This document shows positions 1-11,900 of a stretch of DNA of 64,000 bases, piece by piece (the stretch's first letter is position 1; the number at the start of each line of letters is the position of its first letter). The notes under the pieces are model-generated. The model ran no database searches and was not told where the DNA came from. It worked only from the letters and a program-made list of their open reading frames with translations. The translations under genes and the position numbers were made by a program. The stretch is from NCBI GenBank assembly GCA_964030475.1, contig CAXIPT010000007.1, forward strand, positions 1,275,745 through 1,339,744, written 5' to 3'. Source of the DNA: Tethya wilhelma. Its lineage: Eukaryota > Porifera > Demospongiae > Tethyida > Tethyidae.

Positions 1-181
1 AATTGGCATACAAACCGAATGTGAGTCACATACACTTATAATTTGTGTGGTCTGGCTTAACCTGTGATACTAAATAAAGGTGGTAATTTATTATTATTGT
101 AATAGTTGAATTTTGTGAGCTTAAGCTTGTAAGCAGGTGCTTTCATGCATGCATATAACGTACACACACATGCATTTACAG

Positions 182-2712
182 TCACTGATGACCATCTGTC
201 AGCTATTATTGAACCAGTGGACAATGAGGTATATAATTTTTTAAATTGAATTATAAACACAAACAATTGTGGTACTAAAGTCGTTTTCATTTCTACACAC
301 ACAGAGTGTAATCACTTCCAAGAAGAATCAGCGGAGGTAAGCTGCTTGGTAGCCATTCCTCCACGTAGGGGGAGGGAACGCTCATTGACAAAGTATAATC
401 TTGTTGGGTTGGTTATGATATATCAAATTCATTCACAGAATTAAAGAAAATAGCATGGAACCTGCTGCTAATCAAACAGAACAAACTCAAAAAGAAGAAG
501 AAACTGAAATGAAACGAAACAAACAGACGAGAGAGAAGTTTCACGTTGGGGCACTCATAGAGGAGGGTAACTTTGCCACCTTGAAGTACTGCAAGGAGAA
601 GAAGACAGGTAAAGAGTTCTTGCTTCGTGTCGTCGACAAAGCAAAGGTGTTTGGTCAAGAAGACCTCATGCTGAGAGAGATCACTATCATGAAGCTGCTG
701 CACCACGAGAACATCCTGCAGGTCGTGGACCACTGGGAAATGAACGACGAAATTGCTCTCGTCATGGAACAAATAGAGGTATGTGTAAAATTATACATAC
801 ATGTACGTACCCTCAGCTCCATAGACTGCTCCCCTTTTCCACGGAGAGACGGGACTAGGAGCAGAGGAGGTACGACATGAGTGCACCTTTGCTGAGCTGG
901 CAAGTCCGTTAATTACATTCCAATCATGTGACCGCAATACTTCACAACGAGAGTTGATCACATGCACCTGCTTACCAGCTCAGCAGAGGCCCACTTGTGT
1001 CATACCTCCTCCGCCCTAGGAGGGAGGCATATAATGTATCCTTCTTTACAGCTTTATAAAAATAACAAAGTGTGTAGCACTTAACCTCGTACCCAGATTC
1101 TCCCCTTTGACCTTATTTTTCTAAAATCGAGATAGGGGCCTGATCAGAGTCTAATACTATCTAACCCGGTCTCTTGTCTCCCTTAGGGTACGGATCTCTT
1201 TGATGCCATATTGCATTGTCAGCACTTCAACGAGTCCGATGCTATCGTCGCTATGAGACAGCTGGGCCTAGCACTAGTATATCTCCATGCCAACCGAATT
1301 GTGCACAGGGACATCAAGCCTGAAAACATATTTGTAAGTGTTATGCTCCAAATTTATGCCTTACTAAGTTAGCTGAGTATAAATGGACAAATTTTGTCGC
1401 TGATTTCATAAATTTATAGTTCTTTTCTTTTCTCTTTAGCTCACACTCGACCCAGATGGAGAGTGGATGGTTAAGCTGGGTGGTTTCAGTCTAGCAGCAG
1501 CTGTGAGTGAACCCCTGTCGTTAGTGTGTGGCAATCATTACTACCGCGCTCCTGAAATGATCAGGGAAACCGGGTAAGTCAGTGTAACACAACTGACGCT
1601 GATTGAAGTATTCATTGCGTTTCATACACTAATAGTTGATCTAGCAGATGTTTGTCAAGCACCAGAATGTTTTTGCAATGATTATTGTTATCATAATCAT
1701 AGATATGGCACAAAATTGGACGTGTGGTCAGCAGGGATCATCTGTTACATTCTGCTCTCTGGCACAATGCCATTTGGAAGGTGAGTACATATCTACAGTA
1801 ATGATACTTTTGTGTGTAGCAAGAATATAGAGCTCTTGTGTGCATATAATTATCAAGAGTATTATATACTCTTATGTGTGTGTACTGATGTATGTACTTC
1901 TATATGTATGTATTGATGTATACTGACAATAGAAGCCTGTACTAGTAGGCTATTACAAGAGTATTTTGTTGCCACCACTAAAAGGGAGAATAATTAGAGT
2001 ATAATTATTGTGCTATACTCCTCAATTTGTGGCCTTTTTCAAGTAAAATTGAAGTGTTGTGTCAACAGAATCAGTTCTAAATTTTATGAGGGTATGAATT
2101 ATGGCTGCTCAATGATTTCTTTAATTACTCTTTGGATCCACACAGAAGGAGCACGACCAACATGTTTGCCAACACTCTACTTGGACGGTTCAACTTTCCC
2201 TCATGTTATTGGAGCAGTGTCTCGAAGGATGCTAAGGACTTTATCAGACACCTGTTGGTTGTGTCGCCACGGCAACGCTACTCATCTAGTCAAATGTTGC
2301 AGCACTCTTGGCTCAAGGTATGTAAAGCTATGGGTCTTTGTCGTATCGTTCATCATGATGTATACTAATTCTAGTCGTTATTTGGCAAATTGCCAATCTC
2401 TCTTTCTTTTTTCTCTCTCTTCAGCAAGACGATGTTCAGACCCCAGACACTCCGTCCTCACAGGACGAGTCACTGTCAAACAAACTGAGAGAGTATCTTA
2501 AGAAGAAGGCAGCTTCCACAAAGAATGCAGCTGCACCCATCCTTACAGTGAGTTTCACTTAATTTTTCTCTAAAAATCATTCAAGTGATCATTATTCGCA
2601 CCTAGCTAAATGAATAGGTACCCTCAATATATGTACATTGCATTTGTGCTTAAACTGTACATAATATTTTATATTATATATACACATGCATGACTATTTA
2701 TATTTCACATGT

Positions 2713-2756
<44 letters not shown>

Positions 2757-2828
2757 CTCACTTCACTTGATCAGCATCACTCACTCCTAGCAAACTCAAG
2801 AAATGGTCTTCACAACCAATTTGATTGA
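182..2828 (+). CDS. DCLK-like (CAMK group) protein kinase, predicted pseudokinase, 5' end outside the window
   Basis: Exons join in phase: 182-228, 305-336, 439-778, 1187-1333, 1440-1573, 1703-1780, 2146-2317, 2425-2547 and 2757-2828 (TGA). The frame is open leftward, so the N-terminus (doublecortin domains in true DCLKs) would lie before base 1. The kinase domain starts near base 536. It has HRDIKPEN, YYRAPE and DVWSAG, and aligns best from memory with DCLK (GNFA loop, ETGYG after APE, FPSxYW in the C-lobe, basic helix KLREYLKKK after the domain). Two catalytic residues are lost: the beta3 lysine is arginine (codon 626-628) and the DFG aspartate is glycine (LGGFSLA instead of LGDFGLA, codon 1482-1484). 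The first glycine of the loop is Glu. DCLKs bind microtubules; this copy may be a scaffold. Family assignment is good, DCLK subfamily moderately so. Confidence 0.78.
855..1022. repeat. Intronic imperfect fold-back sequence
   Basis: Left arm near 852-900 (CCTAGGAG-like start, AGGAGGTACGACATGAG, GCTGAGCTGG) pairs imperfectly with the right arm near 973-1022 (CCAGCTCAGC, TGTCATACCTCCTCC, CCCTAGG). It lies wholly inside the kinase intron 779-1186 and is probably a small non-autonomous element. I could not identify a target duplication. Confidence 0.5.
2713..2756 (+). repeat. (CA)n microsatellite ending at a splice acceptor
   Basis: About 21 CA units end in CAG at 2754-2756, which is the acceptor of the last kinase exon, so the repeat takes the place of the polypyrimidine tract. 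Confidence 0.85.
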
Positions 2829-3239
2829 AACATTTTCAAATTTATATTATTATTATTATTTTTCAAAGTCAATAGTAAAGAACATCAGGTTTTTTAATTG
2901 CCTTTGTGACAAAAAAATAATAATTCGATCTAAAAACAAAGAAAACATGTAAAGTAAAAAGATATGTAAACGGACTAATGCAGAATCTGATGTATGAGGA
3001 GAAGGAAATTATAATTATTAGGATAATAATACACGACTGTGTATAGTTATAACTTTATGAGGATTGTTCTGTCTTGGCACAGCTAGTGAGCCAGCTTTAG
3101 TCAAGCACAGACTAGCTGTCACAGTGGTTGATGCCATTGTTGAGGGTACAGTGTACATTTGTACATGGGCATGATGATCGGTGTAAGTGGCTAATGGACA
3201 AAGGTGAATTGGAAGCTAGCGTGTGTCATTGATACTCGA

Positions 3240-3545
3240 TCAATCGTCAGGATCATAGTAGTCACCATTCCAGTAGCTGCTGTCAGGATTGTCCCTACCA
3301 AATTCATAGTTGTCTGTAGAAAGAAATTTGGTATTATCGTGAAATTGATGATTTTTGCCACACTCTTGAGTAATAGTGAGTGCATTGGAAGATCAATTGT
3401 AACACTCTGGGTGAACGTCTCACCTATATCAGCAGCTCTGTGTCTGTATTCATGATGGTCATCATCTGAATCAGTCTCTTCTTCATCAGGGTAGTCATTT
3501 CTCCAATTGTTCTCATCTTATGCATGTGCAGTGCATGAGAGAGAC

Positions 3546-3606
<61 letters not shown>

Positions 3607-5510
3607 TAAATCTTGAAGAAATGCCAGTGGTCATTAATTAGAATGAACAATACCATTAGAGTCTTCTTCATCATCATAGACCTCTTCTGGTGACACTTCA
3701 GGGAATATGTTGTGAACCAACTCATAATCATGTATGTACAGTGTATTCCAATCACTGTACAGGTGTGTGGGCATGTGTTTACATAACTGCAGTGTTGCTA
3801 AGATGATGGACGGATAAGTTCAAGATCAAGAATAGATAATGTTCAAGCACATACCTCGTACCAACACCATGGTCGCTGGTATAGTAAAGGTCGTACACAA
3901 ACTCCCCTCCACCTGTGGCAGATGCTGGGGGGGAGGACAAGTGATAAAAGTCAGCTAAGGACCAACTACAATAATGATGCTAGTCTCGCGTAGCCAGACC
4001 CCTTTCGCTCCACCTGTATGGCTGTGGAGCCAAATAGATGGAGCGAAAAGGGTCTGGCTATGCAAGACTATAATGGTGCAAGTCCTACCGTCACACAAAC
4101 CTTGTGTGCTGAGACAATCTTTGCTAAAGTGGTCAACTCACTTGCTTCGGGCTGGACTTTTTCCCTGTGCATTTGTGTTGAATTACAAGTGATGGTACTC
4201 TGTCCAGCCGTCACAGCAGTTGGTTGCTTGGCGCTAACTCTGTCATCAGCAGGTAGTCCCATTTCTCCCGAAGGAGTAAAGGGGGACAATCCTGTGTCCA
4301 TTGAAGATAATGACAGGGGGTCCCCCTCATCTTCTTGTTCTACGTCACACAGGCGGACCTTTTCCTTCATTAGTTCCTTGGCTTCATTTTCATCACCATT
4401 TCTATAGCAACAGAAAATGTAGTTTAAAATATAGGTCATAATAAAGGAAATGATTGTATCAGCATATTTAGGTACTCTTTATCTTGTACTGTTGCACTCT
4501 CTTCTAGGCTTCTTAGCTTTGAAGTCACTTTAAACCGTCGATTTATTGAGGATACCTAAAATTTTATAAAGAACAGTACAAACAGATAGATGGAGTAATA
4601 CAAGCTGCACTGAGTCATAAGCATAACCTCACTACCTAATATTACATATCCACTGATGTATGTAGAACCAACAGCTACAAGGTTTAAAACAGACTCACCC
4701 GTTTCTCTTCCCTCCAAGCGTCTTGTCTCTCTGAGATGGTTAGCCTTGAGAGAGGATTGACTTTAACCAGAGATTGGTGATCTTTGTGCTTCTTAATGCA
4801 ATCCTAGAGACACAAAAGACAGTCCTCTATTAACAATTGTAGTCTGAAAGTAGCCTCGTTCCCAGGCCTTATTCCTCTGCATCTAATTCTTTAAACTTGT
4901 TTAAAAATTGAACTGCATGGGGTAGGCCTGGGTATGAGGCTAGTCTGAAAGTACACATATACTGCTAGAGTAGTTACAAGTTAAGACTTAGTCTACGGTA
5001 TGGAGATGGAATACGTACATCCAAGAGACAAACATCGATCACTACAATAATATATATTCAGCTTAATGAGGAAGGATTTCCTCTTCATTAAATGGTATGA
5101 ATTTACTAACCAGGATCTCACTCTGGTCAACCTCATTCTTGGGTAAGGTACCGGCAAAGTGAAAAACAGCAGAACCTGCTCGGTACATTTTCAAAAAATG
5201 GCAGATATCACTATACGATACAATTCAAGAAAGAACAGCTGGTACAATATACCTACACCTTAGGTGCTTTAGTGCTTACCCTGCTCTTGAAGTAAAGGGT
5301 CTAATTTCTTGTGTTTTGATACAACTGGTGAATGGGAAGTTGAAGAATAGAAAAGTCAAAGTAGATATAATAATTTTTGTGTGCTATAGAGTTCTGTACA
5401 TGATCTAGATATGAAATCTCACCAAGAGCATCTGCAGGGTCTTCTGTTCTCTTCCTTTTCACCCTGAGAACCACGGGGACACCATTAGCACTGTCTGCTT
5501 TGAAGGCCAT
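3240..5510 (-). CDS. SLC7A6OS: SLC7A6OS / Iwr1 homologue, RNA polymerase II nuclear import factor
   Basis: Ten exons join in phase: 5510-5423, 5324-5280, 5175-5111, 4803-4699, 4555-4476, 4401-4142, 3924-3855, 3754-3654, 3516-3424 and 3313-3240 (TGA), giving 326 residues (human about 309). The N-terminus has VVLRVKRKR followed by ADAL, as in the human protein (VLRVKRKR, AEAL). The Iwr1 signature is in the second half: FVYDLYY, then EVYDDEED, then ENNWRNDYPDEEE, with an acidic C-terminus. In yeast Iwr1 carries assembled Pol II into the nucleus and is exported by an NES. It starts 166 bp from the divergent gene at 5677. Its introns carry a GA microsatellite and two fold-back elements. Confidence 0.9.
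3540..3604. repeat. (GA)n microsatellite
   Basis: An almost pure GA tract in the SLC7A6OS intron between 3516 and 3654. Confidence 0.9.
3980..4070. mobile_element. Fold-back MITE with 9-bp target duplication (copy 1)
   Basis: The element begins TAGTCTCGCGTAGCCAGACC and ends with the reverse complement (GGTCTGGCTATGCAAGACTA). The arms also contain CTTTCGCTCC / GGAGCGAAAAG. Flanks are TAATGATGC on the left and TAATGGTGC on the right, a 9-bp duplication with one mismatch. It lies in an SLC7A6OS intron. Confidence 0.75.
4851..4942. mobile_element. Fold-back MITE with 9-bp target duplication (copy 2)
   Basis: It starts TAGCCTCGTTCCCAGGCC and ends GGCCTGGGTATGAGGCTA. It is flanked on both sides by exactly GTCTGAAAG. 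A 9-bp duplication is characteristic of Mutator-like transposition. It lies in an SLC7A6OS intron. Confidence 0.85.
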
Positions 5511-5676
5511 AGACAGGATGAGATGAGATGCAGCTTCAAAATTAATGCTGACGACCTTTTACCATTTCGTCCAAATACCCGCATGCAACACTCAAACATT
5601 AATTATTTTGAGGAAAATTGAAAAGCTTGAAGCGAAAGCTTTTGAGCTTTTTATAGTCTACCGAGTCTAGAATGCT
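5511..5676. promoter_or_regulatory. Bidirectional promoter, SLC7A6OS / gene at 5677
   Basis: Only 166 bp separate the two divergent ATG codons, so both core promoters and 5' UTRs must lie here. I see no clear TATA box. Confidence 0.6.
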
Positions 5677-7579
5677 ATGGCCGAGTGGTACGTATCAGGT
5701 AGTGAACCAGAAGGAGACGAAGAAGGGGTGAACGATGGAACTGAGCCGTTGGAAATCGGAGGATTACGGATTCCGCCATCCAAAGTCTTGGAACTGATGC
5801 AAGTGGGTGTGGAATGATGTAGCTATGTTTTGAATGTCATTTGATGCATTGTCAATGGGCCCATTATGTCGTATTAGTGTGCCAATTTCCTTGTATTTCA
5901 ATTCATATCCTCACTACATTTGCAGTCATTCATATACAAAAAACACGGTTTAATGACTACCTGTACTACATTGTAGAAAGTAAATATTTTCTCCCCTAAG
6001 TAATATCCCCTTTTCCTGTATCAGAGGTTAATTAAGAATTTACGACTACATGAAATGTATTTTAATTACGGTTCCACCCAAATTTTTAGCAGCATATTCT
6101 TGTAATCGGCTTGAGATATGATACTACATATGTATGATGCTATTGTAGTACCGACTACACATAATTAAGCTGTTAGCAGTTACACATTTAACACCCTTTC
6201 ACACATGCACTCTACTTGGCTTGCAGAGAGTGGAAAAGCGTAAGACTCTGGAGCTGGAGTGTCTCAGCGATATCTGTCATCGTCAAAGGAAAGCCAAGAA
6301 GAAGAAGCACAAGAGAAGCAAGGCAGCTGGCTCACCTTCGGACGGTGCCACCATCATGGTGGGGGGCAGGGCCGCCCTCAACATGGAGGAGGTCAGCGAG
6401 ACCGCCTCAGAGATACGAAGCACTACCTCTACCACAGCAACCGAGTCCAGAGAGAGTCGGAGGTGAGGGGATAGCAGCTATAGGTGGATGTGTGTTCTTT
6501 TTTTTTTATATGAAACATAAAGGATCAGTACGTTGTAATTCAAACTTTGGCAAAAGTGGAATAGCTGGTTTCAAATTAAATTCGAGTTATGTATTCCCCC
6601 TTACCTCAATTAATTGATTGTTGTTTTTAGACCCAATCCGGCAATGTTTGACCCGACCTTTGACCCTGAGCTTGATGCCGATGTAAATGCTCCAGTGACA
6701 CTTGTCAAGTCAAAGAAAGCACCACCAAGTAAGTCCTACGACTGTGAAATCAAATATCGTGTCATTTGGTTTTGAGTTTTCTACTAGTCAATTGAACTAA
6801 CTTGTTTCTTTACTCTCTCTTCTTAGCCTCGTAAACCAGGCCCTCCCCGCTATGCTTATTGCAGCGCTTAGCAATAAGCATAGCGGGGAAGGCATGGCCT
6901 ACGAGGCTACTCTCTTCTAGCTTCACAGACTTAACTTTATAGTATTGACATGCAGCTGATCGTGAGTTATCATGATGTATCTTCTTTTTTTCTCTTCTCT
7001 AGCTCACAAGCCAACGGACAAGAAGCTAGCCAGTCTCGACAGGATTACAGCAAATGCCATCAAGAGGAAACAAAAGTGGCACAAGCACCAACAGAGCAGA
7101 GTGAACCAAGAAACTTCGAAGGAGGCCAAACTAGTACCGCCATCTTTTCAAACTCATCACAGTGACTTACTAACAACAGTTAAGGAGGGAAATATCTCCT
7201 TTGACACAAACATGGATGTCGACAATGGCTACCCATCACCACAACCAACAGGAGAGGAGATAATGAGACCGAAAGTGAAGGAGTTCCCGTCGTTTCGATT
7301 TGATGAAGATGACGACGAAGATATGATGAGGTTGGTCTTGAGATGAAACCGAGAGAGTTTTAATTTGTATATTTTAAGCCTGTGTGAATACCATCACTTT
7401 CTATCTATGCAGTGAGGCTGACATGAAGTTCTCAGTATTGTCACAGATTGATAGAGTTGGTAAGAATTATTGTGTACATATACCTATAGTGAACATTCAT
7501 TGGTTTGTGGTTGGTAAACCTGCTTTTTTTTTCTTCTCTTTTTCTAGAAAAACTTCTCGATTCAGAGGGCCTTACATGA
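5677..7579 (+). CDS. Uncharacterised charged protein, 288 residues
   Basis: Six exons join in phase: 5677-5802, 6227-6462, 6631-6728, 7003-7330, 7413-7459 and 7548-7579 (TGA). The ATG at 5677 reads MAEWYVSG; an ATG 5 bp upstream is in another frame. Features are an acidic N-terminus, a short hydrophobic/proline patch (LRIPPSKVLELM), a basic run (RKAKKKKHKRSK) like a nuclear localisation signal, a Ser/Thr-rich stretch, a second basic segment (ITANAIKRKQKWHKH) and an acidic cluster (DEDDDED) before a short leucine-rich tail. I recognise no family. The regular exon phases make it a real gene; a nuclear role is only suggested by the basic runs. Confidence 0.7.
6824..6909. mobile_element. Fold-back MITE with exact 9-bp target duplication (copy 3)
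   Basis: TAGCCTCGTAAACCAGGCC at the left pairs with GGCATGGCCTACGAGGCTA at the right; the inner arms are CCCCGCTATGCTTATTG / CAATAAGCATAGCGGGG. Both flanks read CTCTCTTCT. The left duplication plus the element's first TAG makes a perfect-looking decoy 3' splice site, but the frame shows the real acceptor is at 7001-7002. Confidence 0.88.
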
Positions 7580-7707
7580 TGATAGTATTTCTTGTCAATC
7601 TTTGAATGTTGTAATCGATCATCCATGGAGCATGTTTTTAGAGAGAGAATGTACGTACACCCACGCAACTGAATTACAGTATACTTTCATTTCTGCCCAT
7701 GCATGTG

Positions 7708-7745
<38 letters not shown>

Positions 7746-8078
7746 CCCATCATTTCTTTGTTTCACTTTTACTTCATAAGATCCATCCATCCAGAAGCTG
7801 TCACACTATGACCTGTACAGTACAGACTTATTTTTTTTAACGTAAAAATAATTTTTTGTCCACTTGACTTGACATACATTAATAATAATTGTTGTGGTGA
7901 ATTTACATGTAATCAATCACTTTGCATGGTCAATATCGAGAGTACGGACTCTTAGTCAACGCTCGATATTCAGTGGGAAAGAATCATCATTGAAAGTAGG
8001 ACATGCAGACACTTAATTGCACATACATGTAAAGAAAAACAAACAAACAAAAACAAGCAAACAGGAATTAGAAACAAG
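7580..8078. other. Tail-to-tail intergenic stretch
   Basis: It contains the 3' ends of the gene at 5677 and of MRPL43, plus a (GT)n tract at about 7709-7741. I see no other gene. Confidence 0.6.
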
Positions 8079-8644
8079 CTACTTGTTAATGAACGGGGAC
8101 CAGTTGCCTTGGATACTGGGTCTGTCAGTGTGCCAGTACTTCTTCAGTTTCTCTGCCTTAATGCCTGACGAGGAGCGTAACAATGAAACATGTTTCTTGA
8201 TCTCTTTGCATGTCAAGTTAGGAACAGGTACAATCTTGCTGCTGCTATTAACTGAAACCAAAAGCATTCACATTATAAAGAATATGTACAGTATTAGACA
8301 CTACAGACAAATCGGTCATGCAAGTACTAATATCTTATAAAACATACGATATTCTCCGATGAGCCTAGGACATCTTCCTGGACGAAATCTCACATAAACT
8401 GCACACTGGGGGTTATTCTTTGCAAAATCCACCACATGACGGTCAATATACTCCCTACAGATAAGTATAAAATGTAGAAATATGAAGGCATGCATACAGA
8501 GAGCAAAGACATTGGATTTCGAATTAACGCCCACCTTATTCCTTTGCTGCTTCCACCAGCCTTACAGTATTGCAGTGTCAGTCTCTTTAGCTGACAAACA
8601 AAGCGTCCAACGCCAAGATTCATTGGCAATCTCACATTAGCCAT
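8079..8644 (-). CDS. MRPL43: Mitochondrial large-subunit ribosomal protein L43 (mL43)
   Basis: Three exons join in phase: 8644-8535, 8454-8348 and 8251-8079 (TAG), giving 129 residues. The fold is the thioredoxin-like L51/S25/CI-B8 domain. Recognisable mL43 features are [12 protein letters not shown] near residue 11, [20 protein letters not shown] and the C-terminal [11 protein letters not shown], nearly the same as the human sequence (HTDNPSIQGQW). It is shorter than human isoforms because the variable C-terminal extension is absent. It is head-to-head with MAPK7. Confidence 0.93.
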
Positions 8645-8925
8645 GATTATAGACTGCTACAGACTAGAAAATGTGCGCGCACCAGTTCTCTTCCAACAAA
8701 TTATTTGACCTTTGAACTAAGAGGGCGTTTTGACCTTTGACCTCACCACTAAAGTTTTGCTACGTCATTTCTAGTGGACAAGATCACGACAAGATGGGTG
8801 TCAAGACTGTACTGTGGACTGAAATGTACGTTTAGCACGCTGTAAGTGTAGATTTAGACTCCAATGACACGAGAAAACAGTATCACATACCCGTATACAT
8901 CGAACAACCATCGCACGAACTGGAG
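8645..8925. promoter_or_regulatory. Bidirectional promoter, MRPL43 / MAPK7
   Basis: 281 bp lie between the divergent start codons. It contains TGCGCGCAC near 8676 and a CRE-like TACGTCAT near 8761-8768. No TATA box is evident. Confidence 0.5.
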
Positions 8926-11900
8926 ATGACCGACAAAAGAGTCAAGATCATCAAGCACAAGCACATATCTGTCAAATTCGAAGTGGACTCTCGCTATTCA
9001 CCGCTGGAGAGCATCGGCACGGGAGCATATGGAGTCGTGTGTGCCGCCAAAGACAACAGAACAGGACAGAGGGTGGCCATCAAGAAAATCCCCAAGGTGT
9101 TTGATGTGCTCACGATAGCAAAGAGAACGTACAGGGAGCTGAAGATCTTGAGACATCTACGACACGAGAACATCATCTCGATTCTCGACGTCATGCAGCC
9201 ACCGGAGGATCTCTCCACGTTTCAAGACGTCTACGTTGTTCTCGATCTAATGGAGAGCGATCTCCATCACATTATTCACTCTGTACAGCCCCTGAGTGAT
9301 GAGCACATCAAGTTTTTTCTCTACCAGATCTTACGAGGGCTCAAGTACATTCATTCGGCGAGCGTGCTCCATCGTGATCTCAAACCGAGCAACATGCTCA
9401 TCAATCAGAACTGCGAGCTCAAGATCGGAGATTTCGGAATGGCAAGAGGATTGTCCTCCTCACCAGAAGACCACGCCACGTTCATGACCGAGTACGTCGC
9501 TACACGGTGGTACCGAGCACCCGAGCTGATGCTCTCGCTGAGCGAGTACACGTTTGCGATCGATATGTGGTCCGTTGGGTGCGTTTTTGCCGAAATGCTC
9601 GCCCGGAGGCATCTCTTTCCCGGCCAAAACTACCTCAACCAACTGCAGCTCATTCTGAGTGTGGTAGGCACCCCCAGTGAAGATTACATCAGGGGGGTGG
9701 GATCTGACAGGGTGAAGACATACCTTCAATCACTACCTCCGAGAAAACCTGTCGATCTGGCTGTCCTCTTTCCCGAAGCTGGTTCAGTTGCCATTGACTT
9801 GCTTGAAAATCTTTTGCAGCTTGATCCTAAGAAGAGGTTATCTGCTGAAGAAAGCTTGGCTCACAAGTACCTCGTGCGTTATCACGACCCGAAAGATGAA
9901 CCGAACTGCACTCCTCAGTTTGATTTCAGTTTCGAAAAGAACTTGAACACTAAAGAAGAGCTACACAGTGCAATTGTCGATGAGATTATGGATTACCACA
10001 AGTGTAAGGTGCCCATTCCTTCGCAAGAGTCGGTGAAAGACGCTCTAAAGAAGTTGATGGAGAACAGAGAAAAGGAGAAAGAGAAGGCCGAGAAAGAGGG
10101 AGACACTTCAGTGTTCGTCAAAGAGCACAAGGATCACAACAAAGATCACAAAGAAGGTATGTCATAGTTTCTTTAAGAAATTTTCAATAAGAAAGGGCAT
10201 TTTGGTGCAAAGAAAAATTCGAGGGGACATAGCACAATGTGACAATTACTATAAAACTTTTAGGGGGGTCTACACATCCAAGGGGGCAAGCCAGAGACAG
10301 GGTGATGGGAGGGGAGGGGGGCAAATGCTGAAAGAAATCCTGTATACCTTATAATTTACATAATACCAAAAAATTGTTTGATGTATTTTTTTTTTTTTTT
10401 TTTTTTTTGTAGGTTTGTCAAAGCGAAAAAAAGCAGAAGAGAAGAAAAGAAAACACCATCATCCCCACCCTCACTCACATCACCTGCCAACAGACAAGAA
10501 GAGAATCAAACTCAGCGAAGAAGACGAGAACCCTTTGACGACCAACGACAAAGATATGTTGGAACGATGGAAACGTATCCAACAGACAACCGTCCCTTTC
10601 GTTCACCCGGTGAGAGAAATGATCAAACCTGACGGTTCGAAGGTGGTGTATCTTCATCAACAAGAGATTATCATAAAGCACAACTTGAGGAGATAGAAAG
10701 ACAGAAGAAGAGGAGCGAAGACCAACAGAGAGTCATTCACGAGCAGCAAGAACAGATCCACGCTCTCCAAGAACAGAACAAACACTTGATTCAAGAGTGC
10801 CAAGCAGCCGGTATCAAAATACCACACCAAGAGTCCCTTCATTCAACAAACAACATGACTAGAAACCAGGCAAAACAAACTATTCCAATTAATGCCCCAC
10901 AACACCGGGTCCGTACCCACGGAGGACCGCCACTGCAAGCAGCCGTCCCCCTACCTCCTCCTCTACCTCCAATTATTGCCCACCACGGTCGGGTTCTCTC
11001 TCCTCCAATGACTCAAGTGTTTCCAAGACGTTTCGCCAACAAATCGAACCCCCCCACCGCCCCCCACCTCCCAACAACACGTCCACCAACCCCCGCCGGC
11101 TCATCTCGCACCTACTCCTCCCTCCTCCCCCTCACATGCACATGGCCTTCGTCCTCTTCCATGTCTATTTCCATCTCGGCCTCTCAAAATGTCAGCCTGG
11201 CGCTACGAGCAACCTGCAACCGCAGGCCACGACTCACACTCCGGGCATGTATAGCCTTCACCAGCCATCACAGATGCAGATGATCAAAGCACCAACAGTC
11301 TCCAGGTCACAACAACCCCACTGCTGCCGGACCCTCTCATCATCTGGAGATGATTTCCGGTACCCACCACATTTCTCCCCGGACCTCCGGCTTACATCGG
11401 CAACGAGGGGGGAACCCAAACTAGTACCGGTCCGATGATATCCGAGCTGTCCTTCTCGCCTCTCACGTCAGCGAGTTAAAGGAACTCGAATGTCCGCTCC
11501 CACAATCTTGTTGGGTCGTACCCTGGTGGACCCGGACCCTCGTACGATCAGATTCCCGATGATCTCGAGAGTATACTGAACATCACGGGACTACCGACGG
11601 GCAGTGGAGCTGGGTATGGTGTGGGAGTTGCAGAGGAAGAGGCTAGCAAGATGCCGCCTCAGCTTGATCTCAGGTCAGTACTGTTGATACGTAGCTTCAT
11701 GATAATACTATAGTCATGCACTTGGTGGGGGCCTATGCAGCTGTGAGCCTCTGAATGTGAATAGTCAGGTTTAGAAATTCTTGGTTAGCCCCATTGTTGC
11801 TAGCTAGAGTAACGTGAGGAATAAAGAGTAGAGCCTGGATGTCGAATTATAGATAATCCATGATTGAACATTTCACAGAGTCATGTATATTATAGCTTGT

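Noticed and set aside
2010..2501. 163-residue open frame on plus inside the kinase gene
   Set aside because: It is a shifted frame over the kinase exons 2146-2317 and 2425-2547; the splice-joined frame gives the kinase C-lobe.
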